A stretch of DNA of 64,000 nt from Pelobacter sp. UBA6093. Lineage in GTDB: Bacteria > Desulfobacterota > Desulfuromonadia > Desulfuromonadales > Syntrophotaleaceae. The notes beneath the pieces are model-generated. The model saw nothing but the letters and a program-made list of their open reading frames with translations, made no database searches and had not been told where the DNA came from. The DNA lies in the NCBI GenBank assembly GCA_002435955.1, contig DIWZ01000032.1, positions 62,001 through 126,000 of the forward strand, read 5' to 3'. A program made the translations under genes and the position numbers. Shown here piece after piece: positions 53,733-62,341 of this stretch (positions are counted from its first letter, which is position 1; each line of letters opens with the position of its first letter).

Positions 53733-54791
53733 TTACGGTAGCCGGTTACGTAAAGCAACTGTAGTCACGAAAACCTGACGTAAGCGTCGATCATTGGCGG
53801 CGGGGATGTTCGTTCCATTTACGGTATAAGCTGCAACATCGACATCACCTCGCTGGACCTCATCCGTGCTCGCCACCAGAACGCCGATTCGTGCCGCAAG
53901 AACATTTGCCCAGCTTGCCACTCCTCCAGCTTTGACAAAGGTATCAATATCACGATCACCGTCCGTATCCACACCATAGGTTACTTGCATCGATTCCACA
54001 CCACTGACAATCTCTTGGGAACCACCGGCATTGATCTTGTAATAAAGCCCCACTTCCCCATTGGCATTGGTATCGACAAAATAAATATAAGTAGACATTT
54101 TGGCGATTTCGGAGCCGGGCCCAAACGCATGCCCCAAATCCTTGGTAGCATTACCTGGAGTGGTACTGCCACCTGCATTGTGGACAACGTTGGCTTTCAG
54201 CACACCATCGGTAAAATTGGTAATTTGAAAAACCGCGGCCGCCTGACAATCTGTAATCATCACGATATCGTTATCAGCGAGCGGTGGCGGCACAACGTTG
54301 CCGGTAATCTTCAGATCGGCGGAAGTATCTGGCATCTGGTCGACGATCTCGACGATCACATCGCTATCCATCTTGCGCAGAATGAGGACATCGGTACTCA
54401 TTTGGGGGGAGATGCCCATGGCCGCGAATTCAGCGGCGGCAGGATCGGTCACATCGTCGTAACCTTCAATGGCACGGTCAAAGTCAAAGAGTGAACCTGC
54501 CCCAGGATTCAGGGTATTGGTAACAGCAACCTGACTCCCAGCGCACCCGCGATAACCGGTCTGACGGGTATCGCGGGTAAGGAATTCCATAGCAAAACGC
54601 CCGTTCTCCTGCAGATTGGAAAGTTCCGTCTCAAACTGGTAACTGGTGGTGCTGCTGATAAAAACCCGGTAAATGCCGGCAAGTAAAACCATGCCGACCA
54701 GCATCGCTATCATCATCTCAACCAGCGAAATCCCCGCCGAGTTTCCTGCAATAGTACGTCTCTTTGGCATCATCATTTCCCTGTTGCTCAT
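53733..54791 (-). CDS. pilW: Minor pilin PilW
   Basis: 352 residues. AG|ISLVEMMIAMLVGMVLLAGIYR has Glu5 after cleavage. NLQENGRFAMEFLTRDTRQTGYRGC is typical of PilW, followed by a long globular region with LYYKINAGGSQEIVSGVESMQ. It overlaps pilV by four bases. Confidence 0.9.
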   Translation of the reverse strand: MSNREMMMPKRRTIAGNSAGISLVEMMIAMLVGMVLLAGIYRVFISSTTSYQFETELSNLQENGRFAMEFLTRDTRQTGYRGCAGSQVAVTNTLNPGAGSLFDFDRAIEGYDDVTDPAAAEFAAMGISPQMSTDVLILRKMDSDVIVEIVDQMPDTSADLKITGNVVPPPLADNDIVMITDCQAAAVFQITNFTDGVLKANVVHNAGGSTTPGNATKDLGHAFGPGSEIAKMSTYIYFVDTNANGEVGLYYKINAGGSQEIVSGVESMQVTYGVDTDGDRDIDTFVKAGGVASWANVLAARIGVLVASTDEVQRGDVDVAAYTVNGTNIPAANDRRLRQVFVTTVALRNRLP

Positions 54792-55255
54792 AAGATAGTT
54801 TCAACCGTAATCAGCTGGGGGTCGCCTTTTTCATCCCAGCTAATCTGGATGGTGGCACGAATACGCCCTCCACCGAGATTGGTCATGGCGACCGATCCCT
54901 GGCCATTGGGCAGGTCATCCAAACTGTCCAGCCAGCCTGTCAGATCCTGTTGCACCAAAGCCGGCAAACCCGCATCAGGATTTGAGCCAAAATCAATTTG
55001 GTAAGGCCAGGAAGATAACCGAGCGATTTCCCGGTTGGCTCGCATGCGTTCAACGATATCGTACGCGTATAAAGTTGCCTGAGAACGTTGCAATGCACTG
55101 TAATTGCTTGTAACACCCCGCGTCTGAACACCTGCAAGCCCGAGCAGACCGATGGCCAAGATTAACAAAGACACCAGCACCTCTACCAATGAAAAGCCAC
55201 TGGACTGAGCTTTTCCTGCAACAGCTTCGGCGACTATCGGTTGATTTAAGGACAT
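54788..55255 (-). CDS. pilV: Minor pilin PilV
   Basis: 155 residues. The leader ends SSG|FSLVEVLVSLLILAIGLLGL (Glu5). It continues with AGVQTRGVTSNYSALQRSQATL and ADNMR-like YDIVERMRANR, the usual PilV layout. The C-terminus ATIQISWDEKGDPQ is the conserved last strand. It overlaps fimT by ten bases and pilW by four. Confidence 0.92.
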   Translation of the reverse strand: MSLNQPIVAEAVAGKAQSSGFSLVEVLVSLLILAIGLLGLAGVQTRGVTSNYSALQRSQATLYAYDIVERMRANREIARLSSWPYQIDFGSNPDAGLPALVQQDLTGWLDSLDDLPNGQGSVAMTNLGGGRIRATIQISWDEKGDPQLITVETIL

Positions 55256-55815
55256 TGGTCAGCTCCCCGGTCGGCTCTTACACGACCAACGCTGTTAATG
55301 ACAATCGAAAAGGCGTTTGCCGTACCACGCTGATCACACATGCGAAAGGTTCCATTGGGTAAATTACCGCCGCCCCGACTGATGCCACTAGGTAGATAGG
55401 ACATAGAGTTAGAAAAATTGGCATCCGTGCGGAAGGTCACCAACCCGCCAAATCCATTGTGAACCTGAAGCACGGTTTCATTGCCATCGACGGTAGTGTT
55501 GGCGTTGGAATCATCGAACACGATCCAGCCTTGTTCCCAATTGCCGCCGGTACAGGTTGCGCCGTCGGTGCTCGGACACATGGTCACCCGCACACCGCGT
55601 TTTATGGCTTCCTGTCGGGTTAGATTCATCGCTCGTACCGTTTCATTGGTCAAGGTCGATAACCTGTTGGACAATATCATTCCTCGAAAGGCGGGAACTG
55701 CGATGGTCAACAAAATACCTGCAATGACGAGAGTGATAATAAGTTCAATTAAGGTAAATCCTCGTTGCTTGTAATTCCTGCTACATATTCCAGGTACAAT
55801 CCCGCATCCATCCAT
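55246..55815 (-). CDS. FimT/FimU (GspH-type) minor pilin
   Basis: 189 residues. The leader ends KQRG|FTLIELIITLVIAGILLTIAVP. GspH/FimT features follow: NETVRAMNLTRQEAIKRGVRVTMC, WEQGWIVFDDSNANTTVDG and FSIVINSVGRVRADRG, with a C-terminal Cys. It is first in the fimT-pilV-pilW-pilX-pilY1-pilE run. No sigma-54 element was found in the 171-base gap upstream. Confidence 0.88.
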   Translation of the reverse strand: MDGCGIVPGICSRNYKQRGFTLIELIITLVIAGILLTIAVPAFRGMILSNRLSTLTNETVRAMNLTRQEAIKRGVRVTMCPSTDGATCTGGNWEQGWIVFDDSNANTTVDGNETVLQVHNGFGGLVTFRTDANFSNSMSYLPSGISRGGGNLPNGTFRMCDQRGTANAFSIVINSVGRVRADRGADQCP

Positions 55816-55986
55816 TGTGCCTCCGATAAAGTTGGCTTCCTACAACGACCATCCAGATACAATCCAATTATCATGCCATTTTTATATTTTTTTAATTTTA
55901 AGCAATATCAGCTACTTACGACAACATGAAACCTCTGACCGACGCCAGAACCACGCAATTTTTGCGTTACTGCGCAAAAAAGGGGT

Positions 55987-57342
55987 TTACTCCAGGTCAT
56001 ATTCCTTGATTTTGTATTGCAGATTGCGAAGGCTGATATCCAGCAATTTTGCCGCTTGGGTTCGATTGCCGTCGGTGACCGCCAAAGCCTTTCGGATATA
56101 TTCCTGCTCCAGCCTGGAAACAATTTTCCGGAGGGATAAATCGTCTTCGATGAGGCGGTGCTTCCGTCGAATCTCCCAAGGCAAATCTGCTACCTGAATT
56201 TCCTCTTCGCGACAAAAAATAACCGTTTTTTCCATAAAATTAGCCAGTTCCCGTACGTTTCCCGGCCATTGATAGCTTTTCAAAAACTCAGCAGCTTCCG
56301 CGGTAAGATGGGGGGCGTTTCGCCCTTCTCGCAAGGCGATACGGGACAAAAAATGATCAGCCAGCAAGGGGATATCGCTGACTCTGTCCCGCAAAGGCGG
56401 CAAATGGATCTCAACAACCGCAAGACGGAAAAAAAGATCGGACCGAAAACGGTCCGACTTTATTTGGTCTGGAAGGTGCCGAGCCGTGGCTGCAACAATA
56501 CGAACATCCGTCTGCCTGGAGGCCACACCACCAACGGGGCGCACCTCGCCTTCCTGCAGTACTCGTAACAACTTTGGTTGCAACTCTATGGGCAATTCGC
56601 CAATTTCATCGAGGAATAAGGTTCCCCCTTCAGCCGCAACAAACAACCCTTCGTGGTGACGATCGGCACCGGTGAAGGCTCCACGAATATGGCCAAAGAG
56701 CTCACTTTCTATTACTCCGGAACTCATTGCACCGCAATTTATCGCGATAAAGGGCTTTGCCCGACGATTGCTCTGACGATGGAGGGCCCGCGCGATCAAT
56801 TCCTTGCCAGTGCCGGTTTCCCCGGTGATAAGCGCCGGCGAGTTAACCAATGCGGCCCGCTGGACAAGATCCATAATTTGAGTCATGACCGCACTGCAGA
56901 AAATAATTTCCTGAGAACAAGTGTTTCGCCCCAATTCCTGCCGCAAAAGAGCGTTTTCTTGCAGCAATCGCAGGCGTTCCTCGGCTTTGCGGAGAGTCAG
57001 CAGCACTTCTTCAGGTTTAAATGGCTTACTGATGTAATCAAACGCACCGGCTTTAAGGCAGTCCACGGCCGAATCAAGAGTTCCATAGGCACTCATCATA
57101 ATTATGGTGACCGGCAATTTCCGCGTTTTGGCCGCCGTTAAAAATCCCATACCGTCCATGCCGGGCATACGCACGTCACATAAGACGATGTCACACGGTT
57201 CTTTTTCCAATTGTTCAAGCGCCATATTCCCATTGGCAGCCTCAAACGCTTGATATCCACCGCGCTGCAACACCATTGACAACATATGCCGCATGGATGA
57301 TTCATCATCAACGACCAGGACCTTTTTGGCCTTATGTTGCAT
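55987..57342 (-). CDS. NtrC-family sigma-54-dependent response regulator
   Basis: 451 residues from ATG 57342 (GGGGG six to seven bases upstream); ATG 57348 is also in frame. Receiver: VLVVDDESSMRHML and CDVRMPGMDG. AAA+: GETGTGKE, sigma-54 loop RGAFTGADRH, GGTLFLDEIGELP. Fis-type C-terminus: RTQAAKLLDISLRNLQYKIKEY. It overlaps the histidine kinase gene and is directly upstream of the minor pilin run, so these may be its targets. Confidence 0.93.
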   Translation of the reverse strand: MQHKAKKVLVVDDESSMRHMLSMVLQRGGYQAFEAANGNMALEQLEKEPCDIVLCDVRMPGMDGMGFLTAAKTRKLPVTIIMMSAYGTLDSAVDCLKAGAFDYISKPFKPEEVLLTLRKAEERLRLLQENALLRQELGRNTCSQEIIFCSAVMTQIMDLVQRAALVNSPALITGETGTGKELIARALHRQSNRRAKPFIAINCGAMSSGVIESELFGHIRGAFTGADRHHEGLFVAAEGGTLFLDEIGELPIELQPKLLRVLQEGEVRPVGGVASRQTDVRIVAATARHLPDQIKSDRFRSDLFFRLAVVEIHLPPLRDRVSDIPLLADHFLSRIALREGRNAPHLTAEAAEFLKSYQWPGNVRELANFMEKTVIFCREEEIQVADLPWEIRRKHRLIEDDLSLRKIVSRLEQEYIRKALAVTDGNRTQAAKLLDISLRNLQYKIKEYDLE

Positions 57343-58879
57343 CCTCATCCCCCTGATCGGATAATGCTGGAAGCCTGACGACAAACTCGGTACCCTGCCC
57401 AACTTCAGAGACAACGTCTATAATACCGCCCGCCTCCTTGATCACACGGTAACAGACGGCCAACCCGAGTCCACGACCTTTGCCGGGCTCTTTGGTTGTG
57501 AAAAAAGGATCAAAGATGTGCTGTCGGATGTGCTCATCGATGCCGCTTCCATTGTCGGCAATACTCAGCCAAACTCCCCATTCCGTCTGGCCTGCGGTCA
57601 GGCAAATCTTTCCAGCGACGGTCAAAGCATCCCGTGCGTTGAGCAGCAAGTTAATAAACACCTGCAACAAGTGGTGCCGTACCATACACACTGTCGGCAG
57701 AGATTCCGGAAGTCGATCCTCCAGATTTTCGAGACTAATCTTTCCTTGCTGAGTGACAATCTCTATGGCGTGCCTGAAAACCTCTACAGGATCAAAAGCT
57801 TGCGTTTCGGTGGAAGTGGGGGACGCGTAATCGAGCAGATCCCTAACCAGTTGATCGATACGGGACGCCTCATTGGAAATCCATTCCACCAACTCAAGAT
57901 AAGGGCTGGACAAGAGCTCGGACTTTAACAAGGCGAGATATCCCATGACGGCGGTCAGCGGATTACCGATTTCATGTGCCATACCTGCAGCCAGATGGCC
58001 CACGGTAGCCATGCGTGCCGAGCGGACTAATTCGTCGCGGGTTTGCGCAAGCTCCTCGTTTGCGTGCCGCAGGGAATTAATGTGTTCCGCGGTTTTTACG
58101 CGACTCTCTTTTAACGCCGCCACCATGGAGTTAAACGCCCGCGCCAATGCAGTGATTTCACGGGGGCCGGTTTCCAAAACATGTTGATCCAGATTTCCGG
58201 CCGCAACCGCGATGGTTGAATGCAATAAACGGGCTGTTGGTTTCACCACATGCCGATTCAGAAGATAGATGCCAAACAAAAGTATGACCACCCCATAAAG
58301 AAAGGCGTACAGGATTACCAGGCGTCGCGCTTTCTGTAACCGATCCACAATCTCCTGCAGAGACAACCACCCCCGCACCATGCCTATCGTTTGGTCACGA
58401 ACCTGGATGGGAACATCTATTCTGGCAAGAAATTCAGGATTTTGCCCGGCCATGGGCCACATGACGGGATACGAAATCTGTACACGCGGTTCTTTGACAA
58501 CACCTGGGGCCCAAATATGTTGAGGTTTGGGATCAGGCCCGGCGACATTTCCATCGGAAGCTACACATGTCAGCAAACTACCCTTCTGCAGCCACAGTTC
58601 AACTCCGGACAATCCCGGCATGGAACGCGTGTGGTGCAAAATTCTCCGCAACTTTGAATCCAGCGAATCTTCAGCCAACTCCTGCGAGGAGGGCAAATCG
58701 GCCAACCCCTCCAGAACTGCTTGGAAAACTTCAACCCTCTGATCTACCAACTCTTTTTCGCCAAGGCGCAACAACAGAAAACCACCCAGAAGGAGTGCGG
58801 CTCCTACCAGGAAGACCAAGTGAATGATGATTTCTGCTCGTAGGCCAAGGGATCGAGACACAGAAAATCCCGGAATCAT
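57332..58879 (-). CDS. HAMP-containing sensor histidine kinase
   Basis: 515 residues. Two membrane spans (IIHLVFLVGAALLLGGFLLL, about 17-36; LVILYAFLYGVVILLFGIYL, about 188-207) flank a periplasmic sensor region. HAMP: RHVVKPTARLLHSTIAVAAG. Kinase: GMAHEIGNPLTAVMGYLALL, NLLLNARDAL, DNGSGID, GRGLGLAVCY. It pairs with the NtrC-type regulator encoded by the overlapping next gene. The ligand is unknown. Confidence 0.92.
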   Translation of the reverse strand: MIPGFSVSRSLGLRAEIIIHLVFLVGAALLLGGFLLLRLGEKELVDQRVEVFQAVLEGLADLPSSQELAEDSLDSKLRRILHHTRSMPGLSGVELWLQKGSLLTCVASDGNVAGPDPKPQHIWAPGVVKEPRVQISYPVMWPMAGQNPEFLARIDVPIQVRDQTIGMVRGWLSLQEIVDRLQKARRLVILYAFLYGVVILLFGIYLLNRHVVKPTARLLHSTIAVAAGNLDQHVLETGPREITALARAFNSMVAALKESRVKTAEHINSLRHANEELAQTRDELVRSARMATVGHLAAGMAHEIGNPLTAVMGYLALLKSELLSSPYLELVEWISNEASRIDQLVRDLLDYASPTSTETQAFDPVEVFRHAIEIVTQQGKISLENLEDRLPESLPTVCMVRHHLLQVFINLLLNARDALTVAGKICLTAGQTEWGVWLSIADNGSGIDEHIRQHIFDPFFTTKEPGKGRGLGLAVCYRVIKEAGGIIDVVSEVGQGTEFVVRLPALSDQGDEDAT

Positions 58880-59088
58880 TTTCGAGAACGAAGGTAAATT
58901 ATTATTTTTACATGCTCATGAAATTTCAACATAACATAGACGTGTCGTGGCAACAATAACTGCATTTGCAAAAACAGCGCCTTATATTGGCAGGACGGGA
59001 AAAACAGGCTAAACTGGCACCACAACAAGATTTTACCAACTCCCTATTTTTTCATTCAGCCGGTTCACAGCAGCCGAGACTGTCCATT

Positions 59089-60279
59089 ATGACCACATGC
59101 CTGCGGGATTTTTCCGGCAACACCCGTAAACTCTACATCTTCTCCTTCCTGAAGATGACCCTGTTTCCCATGGCGGTCATCACCCTGTTCTGGAAGGATC
59201 ATATCGGCCTGAGCCTGACGAAGATCCTGGTGCTGCAGGGGTTGTTTTCCCTTGCCAGTGTGGTGATGGAATACCCTTCGGGCTACTTAAGCGACCGACT
59301 CGGTTATCGGGCCGCTCTGCTCATGGCGTCCCTGTTCGGTATTGTCGGCTGGGTATTTTATCTGATTGCGGATTCCTTTGCGGGCGTGCTGCTGGCTGAG
59401 ATCCTGCTCGGGGTCTGCTACGCCTTTATCAGCGGTTCCGACAGCGCGCTGTTGTTTGAAACGCTGCGAACCGGACACCGCGAGGAACACTACGCACGTT
59501 TTGATGGACGCATGACCAGTTGGGGGCAGACCGGCGAAGCGGCTGGTGCTTTGTTCGCCGGGGTCATGTATGCCACCTCGCCGCTTATGCCCTTCGCCGT
59601 GCAGATTCTGGTCTGGGTGCTGGCGCTGGGGATCTGCCTGACCCTGCGGGAACCGCCGACGGAACATGCTCCGGCCATCCAGTCCCATCTGGCCGAAGCG
59701 CTGGGGGTGTGCCGCTATGCCTGGCGCGACAATCCGGCCATACGTACCACCATCATGTTCGGTACCCTGTTGGGGCTGGCCTCGTTCTATACCGTGTGGA
59801 TGATTCAGCCCTTCATGCAACAGTGCCAGGTCCCGCTGGCCTGGTTCGGTCCGGTATGGGCCGGCGCCAACCTGACCATCGCGGCCTGCTCCCTGCTCAG
59901 CCACAGACTGCAGGCCGGTATCGGCCTGCGCGGTATGTCGCTACTGTTTATCGCCCTGATCGTGATTGCGTACAGCGGCCTGGGGCTGACCGCAGGTGTG
60001 GGCAGTTTCGCGTTTTATTATCTGCTCACCGCTATGCGCGGTTTGCAGGGCCCCATGATGCGCCACCGACTGCAGCAGGCCAGCGCCCGGCGCAACCGCG
60101 CCAGCATCCTGTCGCTGCACAGCCTGTCCTTTCGCCTCGGTTTCATCGTCAGCGGCCCGCTGATCGGCATGGCCGCCGACAAGTGGGGGCTTGGCAGTGC
60201 TTTTTTACTGCTGGCAGGGGCGTTTGCAGTGCTGCTGCCGCCAACGGCGAAAAAGTTCTTAGCCCGCACCGCAACTTGA
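59089..60279 (+). CDS. Major facilitator superfamily transporter
   Basis: 396 residues from ATG 59089, with about eleven to twelve membrane spans. It starts MTTCLRDFSGNTRKLYIFSFL. The loop 2-3 motif of MFS proteins appears as EYPSGYLSDRLGYRAALLM. The second half has GLASFYTVWMIQPFMQ and FRLGFIVSGPLIGMAADKWG. The substrate is unknown. It is divergent from the histidine kinase and runs into the tandem repeat at 60287. Confidence 0.88.
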   Translation: MTTCLRDFSGNTRKLYIFSFLKMTLFPMAVITLFWKDHIGLSLTKILVLQGLFSLASVVMEYPSGYLSDRLGYRAALLMASLFGIVGWVFYLIADSFAGVLLAEILLGVCYAFISGSDSALLFETLRTGHREEHYARFDGRMTSWGQTGEAAGALFAGVMYATSPLMPFAVQILVWVLALGICLTLREPPTEHAPAIQSHLAEALGVCRYAWRDNPAIRTTIMFGTLLGLASFYTVWMIQPFMQQCQVPLAWFGPVWAGANLTIAACSLLSHRLQAGIGLRGMSLLFIALIVIAYSGLGLTAGVGSFAFYYLLTAMRGLQGPMMRHRLQQASARRNRASILSLHSLSFRLGFIVSGPLIGMAADKWGLGSAFLLLAGAFAVLLPPTAKKFLARTAT

Positions 60280-60286
60280 AATCTTT

Positions 60287-60398
60287 GTCATTCGTCATTC
60301 GTCATTCGTCATTCGTCATTCGTCATTCGTCATTCGTCATTCGTCAGCCGTCAGCCGTCAGCCGTCAGCCGTTAGCCGTTAGCCGTTAGCCGTCAACC
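60287..60398. repeat. Sixteen-unit heptanucleotide tandem repeat
   Basis: Eight GTCATTC units (60287-60342), four GTCAGCC (60343-60370), three GTTAGCC (60371-60391) and one GTCAACC (60392-60398), all in a strict 7-base register. The last units encode the C-terminus and stop codon of the gene on the - strand. The graded change from one unit type to the next suggests expansion by slippage. Confidence 0.95.
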
Positions 60399-61599
60399 CA
60401 TCCGCCAACTGTTCAAGAAACGATGCCGCGTCCATAACGATACCGAGGGATTGGTGACTGCCGCGATCCTGCAGTTTGGTGACGACGGCGGGGTTGACAT
60501 CGACACACACCGTCACAACCCGGGCCGGCAGCAGATTGCCGGTAGCGATGGCATGCAGGGTGGTGCCGACCATGATCGCCATACCGACCCCGGGGACGTG
60601 ACTGCGCATGGCACGCTGGGCGGCGAGCACGTCGGTAATGACATCGGGCAACGGGCCGTCATCGCGGATGGAACCGGCCAGCACGAAGGGTACGGACCGG
60701 CTGATACAGGCATGCATGACCCCGCCGGTCAGCACCCCGGTCTCAACCGCCCTGGCAATGGATCCGGCCATACGGATACGGTTGATGGCCCAAAGATGAT
60801 GGGCATGCCCTTCATGGCCCGGCGGATGCCCACCAACCGGGACGCCAAGGGACGTCCCATACAGGGCGGACTCGATATCGTGGGCCGCCAGGGCGTTGCC
60901 GGCGAACAGCACGTCCACCCAGCCGTCCCGTATGAGTTGCTCCAGCACCGGCCCGGCACCGGTATGGATGATGGCCGGTCCGCCGACCAGCAGAATCTTG
61001 CCGCCGGCTTCCTTGACCCGTCGCGCGGCCTGCACGATCCGCTGCAGCAATGGTCGTTTGGGCTTTTCCGCCGAAACCGAACTGGCCATAAAGCGAAATG
61101 CGGCATCATGATTGTCGCGCGGAGGATAACTGACGCGCACCCCTTGCGTCCCGACAACCACCTGCTGTCCAGCCTTGACATCGGCCATCGGTACGGTGCA
61201 GGCCATGTTGGTCCTCTCGTCGACCACAAGGGCCAAATCCATTTCCGCTCCGGCCACCGGCAGCCACCGGTCATTGACCAGAACCTCCGTAGGCAGGTTG
61301 GTGGTGGCATAAAAACGATCCGGCAGCACCCCGTCGGCCGGGGCTGCTTCGCACCGCACCGGCAACGGTATCACAGGTTCGGCGCCCAGCCTAGCGAGGC
61401 CGCGCAGCACCGATTGCAGCGTGGCATCGTCTGGAGCCTCGATATTGAAAAGTCCGGTACTTTTATCACGGCGGGTTCGACCGATGGTCAATTGAAGAAT
61501 TTCATAGCTTCCGCCCAGGCGCTCCACGGTGTCCAGCACCTGCGACAGAATCTGTTGGTCGATAAAATGTCCTTCAAGCTTGACCTGTTGCTGTGGCAT
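60379..61599 (-). CDS. Ornithine cyclodeaminase-type LOR/SDH family protein (TIGR00300-like)
   Basis: 406 residues from ATG 61599 (GGAGG upstream). The N-terminal LOR/SDH domain has VKLEGHFIDQQILSQVLDTV and YEILQLTIGRTRRDKSTG. The C-terminal Rossmann-like part has KILLVGGPAIIHTGAG, FAGNALAAHDIESALYGTSLG and GHEGHAHHLWAINRIR. This is the family of archaeal ornithine cyclodeaminase and the C-terminal half of cyanobacterial AgrE, which make proline from ornithine with NAD. Activity is inferred. The last codons lie in the tandem repeat. Confidence 0.75.
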   Translation of the reverse strand: MPQQQVKLEGHFIDQQILSQVLDTVERLGGSYEILQLTIGRTRRDKSTGLFNIEAPDDATLQSVLRGLARLGAEPVIPLPVRCEAAPADGVLPDRFYATTNLPTEVLVNDRWLPVAGAEMDLALVVDERTNMACTVPMADVKAGQQVVVGTQGVRVSYPPRDNHDAAFRFMASSVSAEKPKRPLLQRIVQAARRVKEAGGKILLVGGPAIIHTGAGPVLEQLIRDGWVDVLFAGNALAAHDIESALYGTSLGVPVGGHPPGHEGHAHHLWAINRIRMAGSIARAVETGVLTGGVMHACISRSVPFVLAGSIRDDGPLPDVITDVLAAQRAMRSHVPGVGMAIMVGTTLHAIATGNLLPARVVTVCVDVNPAVVTKLQDRGSHQSLGIVMDAASFLEQLADGLTANG

Positions 61600-61706
61600 G
61601 TTCCCCTCCTTCTTGACAACGACCTCTGCCAAGGGCATAACCTCTGGCGCTCGATGCCGTTTATGAAGTAAAATGCAACAATGTGCATTCAAAAGGTACT
61701 TAACAG

Positions 61707-62258
61707 ATGATCAACGCCCTTGCCCTTCTGGATAAATATTATACCCCCGGCAGCAATGCGCATCGCATCCTGCTGTCACACAGTCAAAATGTCGCCAGCA
61801 AAGCCACCGCCGTAGCCCGCAGGTTTCCGGACGGAACGGTGGATGTGTCCTTTGTCACCGAAGCCGCACTGTTGCACGACATCGGCATCTGCTTTACCGC
61901 GGCGGCTTCCCTGGGGTGTTTCGGCGAACTGCCGTATTTGTGCCACGGCCTCAAGGGACGCGAACTGCTCGAAGCCGAAGGCCTGCCACGTCACGCCCTG
62001 GTTTGTGAACGCCATATCGGCGTCGGACTGACCGAAACCGAAATCATCCGACAGAAGTTCCCGTTACCGCCCCGCGACATGCTGCCGACAACCCTTGAAG
62101 AGCGCATCGTCGCCTATGCCGACCTGTTTTTTTCCAAAGATCCCGTCAAGGACGGCGGGGAGCGCACCCCCGACCAGGTGCGCGCCTGCCTCGGGCGTTT
62201 CGGACAGGACAAGGTGGTAATTTTCGACCGATGGCACGCCATGTTTGCCTCGGAGTGA
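61707..62258 (+). CDS. HD-domain phosphohydrolase-like protein
   Basis: 183 residues. The HD pattern is SHSQNVASKA, then AALLHDIGI (HD pair), a His in CERHIGVGLT, and a late Asp in AYADLFFSKD. Metal-dependent phosphohydrolase activity on nucleotides is likely, the substrate unknown. It is divergent from the gene at 60379 and ends at a bidirectional terminator. Confidence 0.82.
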   Translation: MINALALLDKYYTPGSNAHRILLSHSQNVASKATAVARRFPDGTVDVSFVTEAALLHDIGICFTAAASLGCFGELPYLCHGLKGRELLEAEGLPRHALVCERHIGVGLTETEIIRQKFPLPPRDMLPTTLEERIVAYADLFFSKDPVKDGGERTPDQVRACLGRFGQDKVVIFDRWHAMFASE

Positions 62259-62297
62259 CGCAATCCCTGACGGATTCGAAAATTCGCATAGAAAAAA

Positions 62298-62334
62298 CAA
62301 AGGCCGCTTTCCTCAACGAAAGCGGCCTTTGTTG
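62298..62334. terminator. Bidirectional intrinsic terminator
   Basis: AAAGGCCGCTTTC and GAAAGCGGCCTTT pair around a short loop between two convergent genes. Weak T-rich sequence follows on the + strand (TTTGTTG), and a T-run lies on the - strand. Confidence 0.88.
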
Positions 62335-62341
62335 CATTCGA

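Noticed and set aside
60287..60398. CRISPR array
   Set aside because: Units are 7 bases and contiguous, with no spacers and no cas genes; it is a simple tandem repeat.
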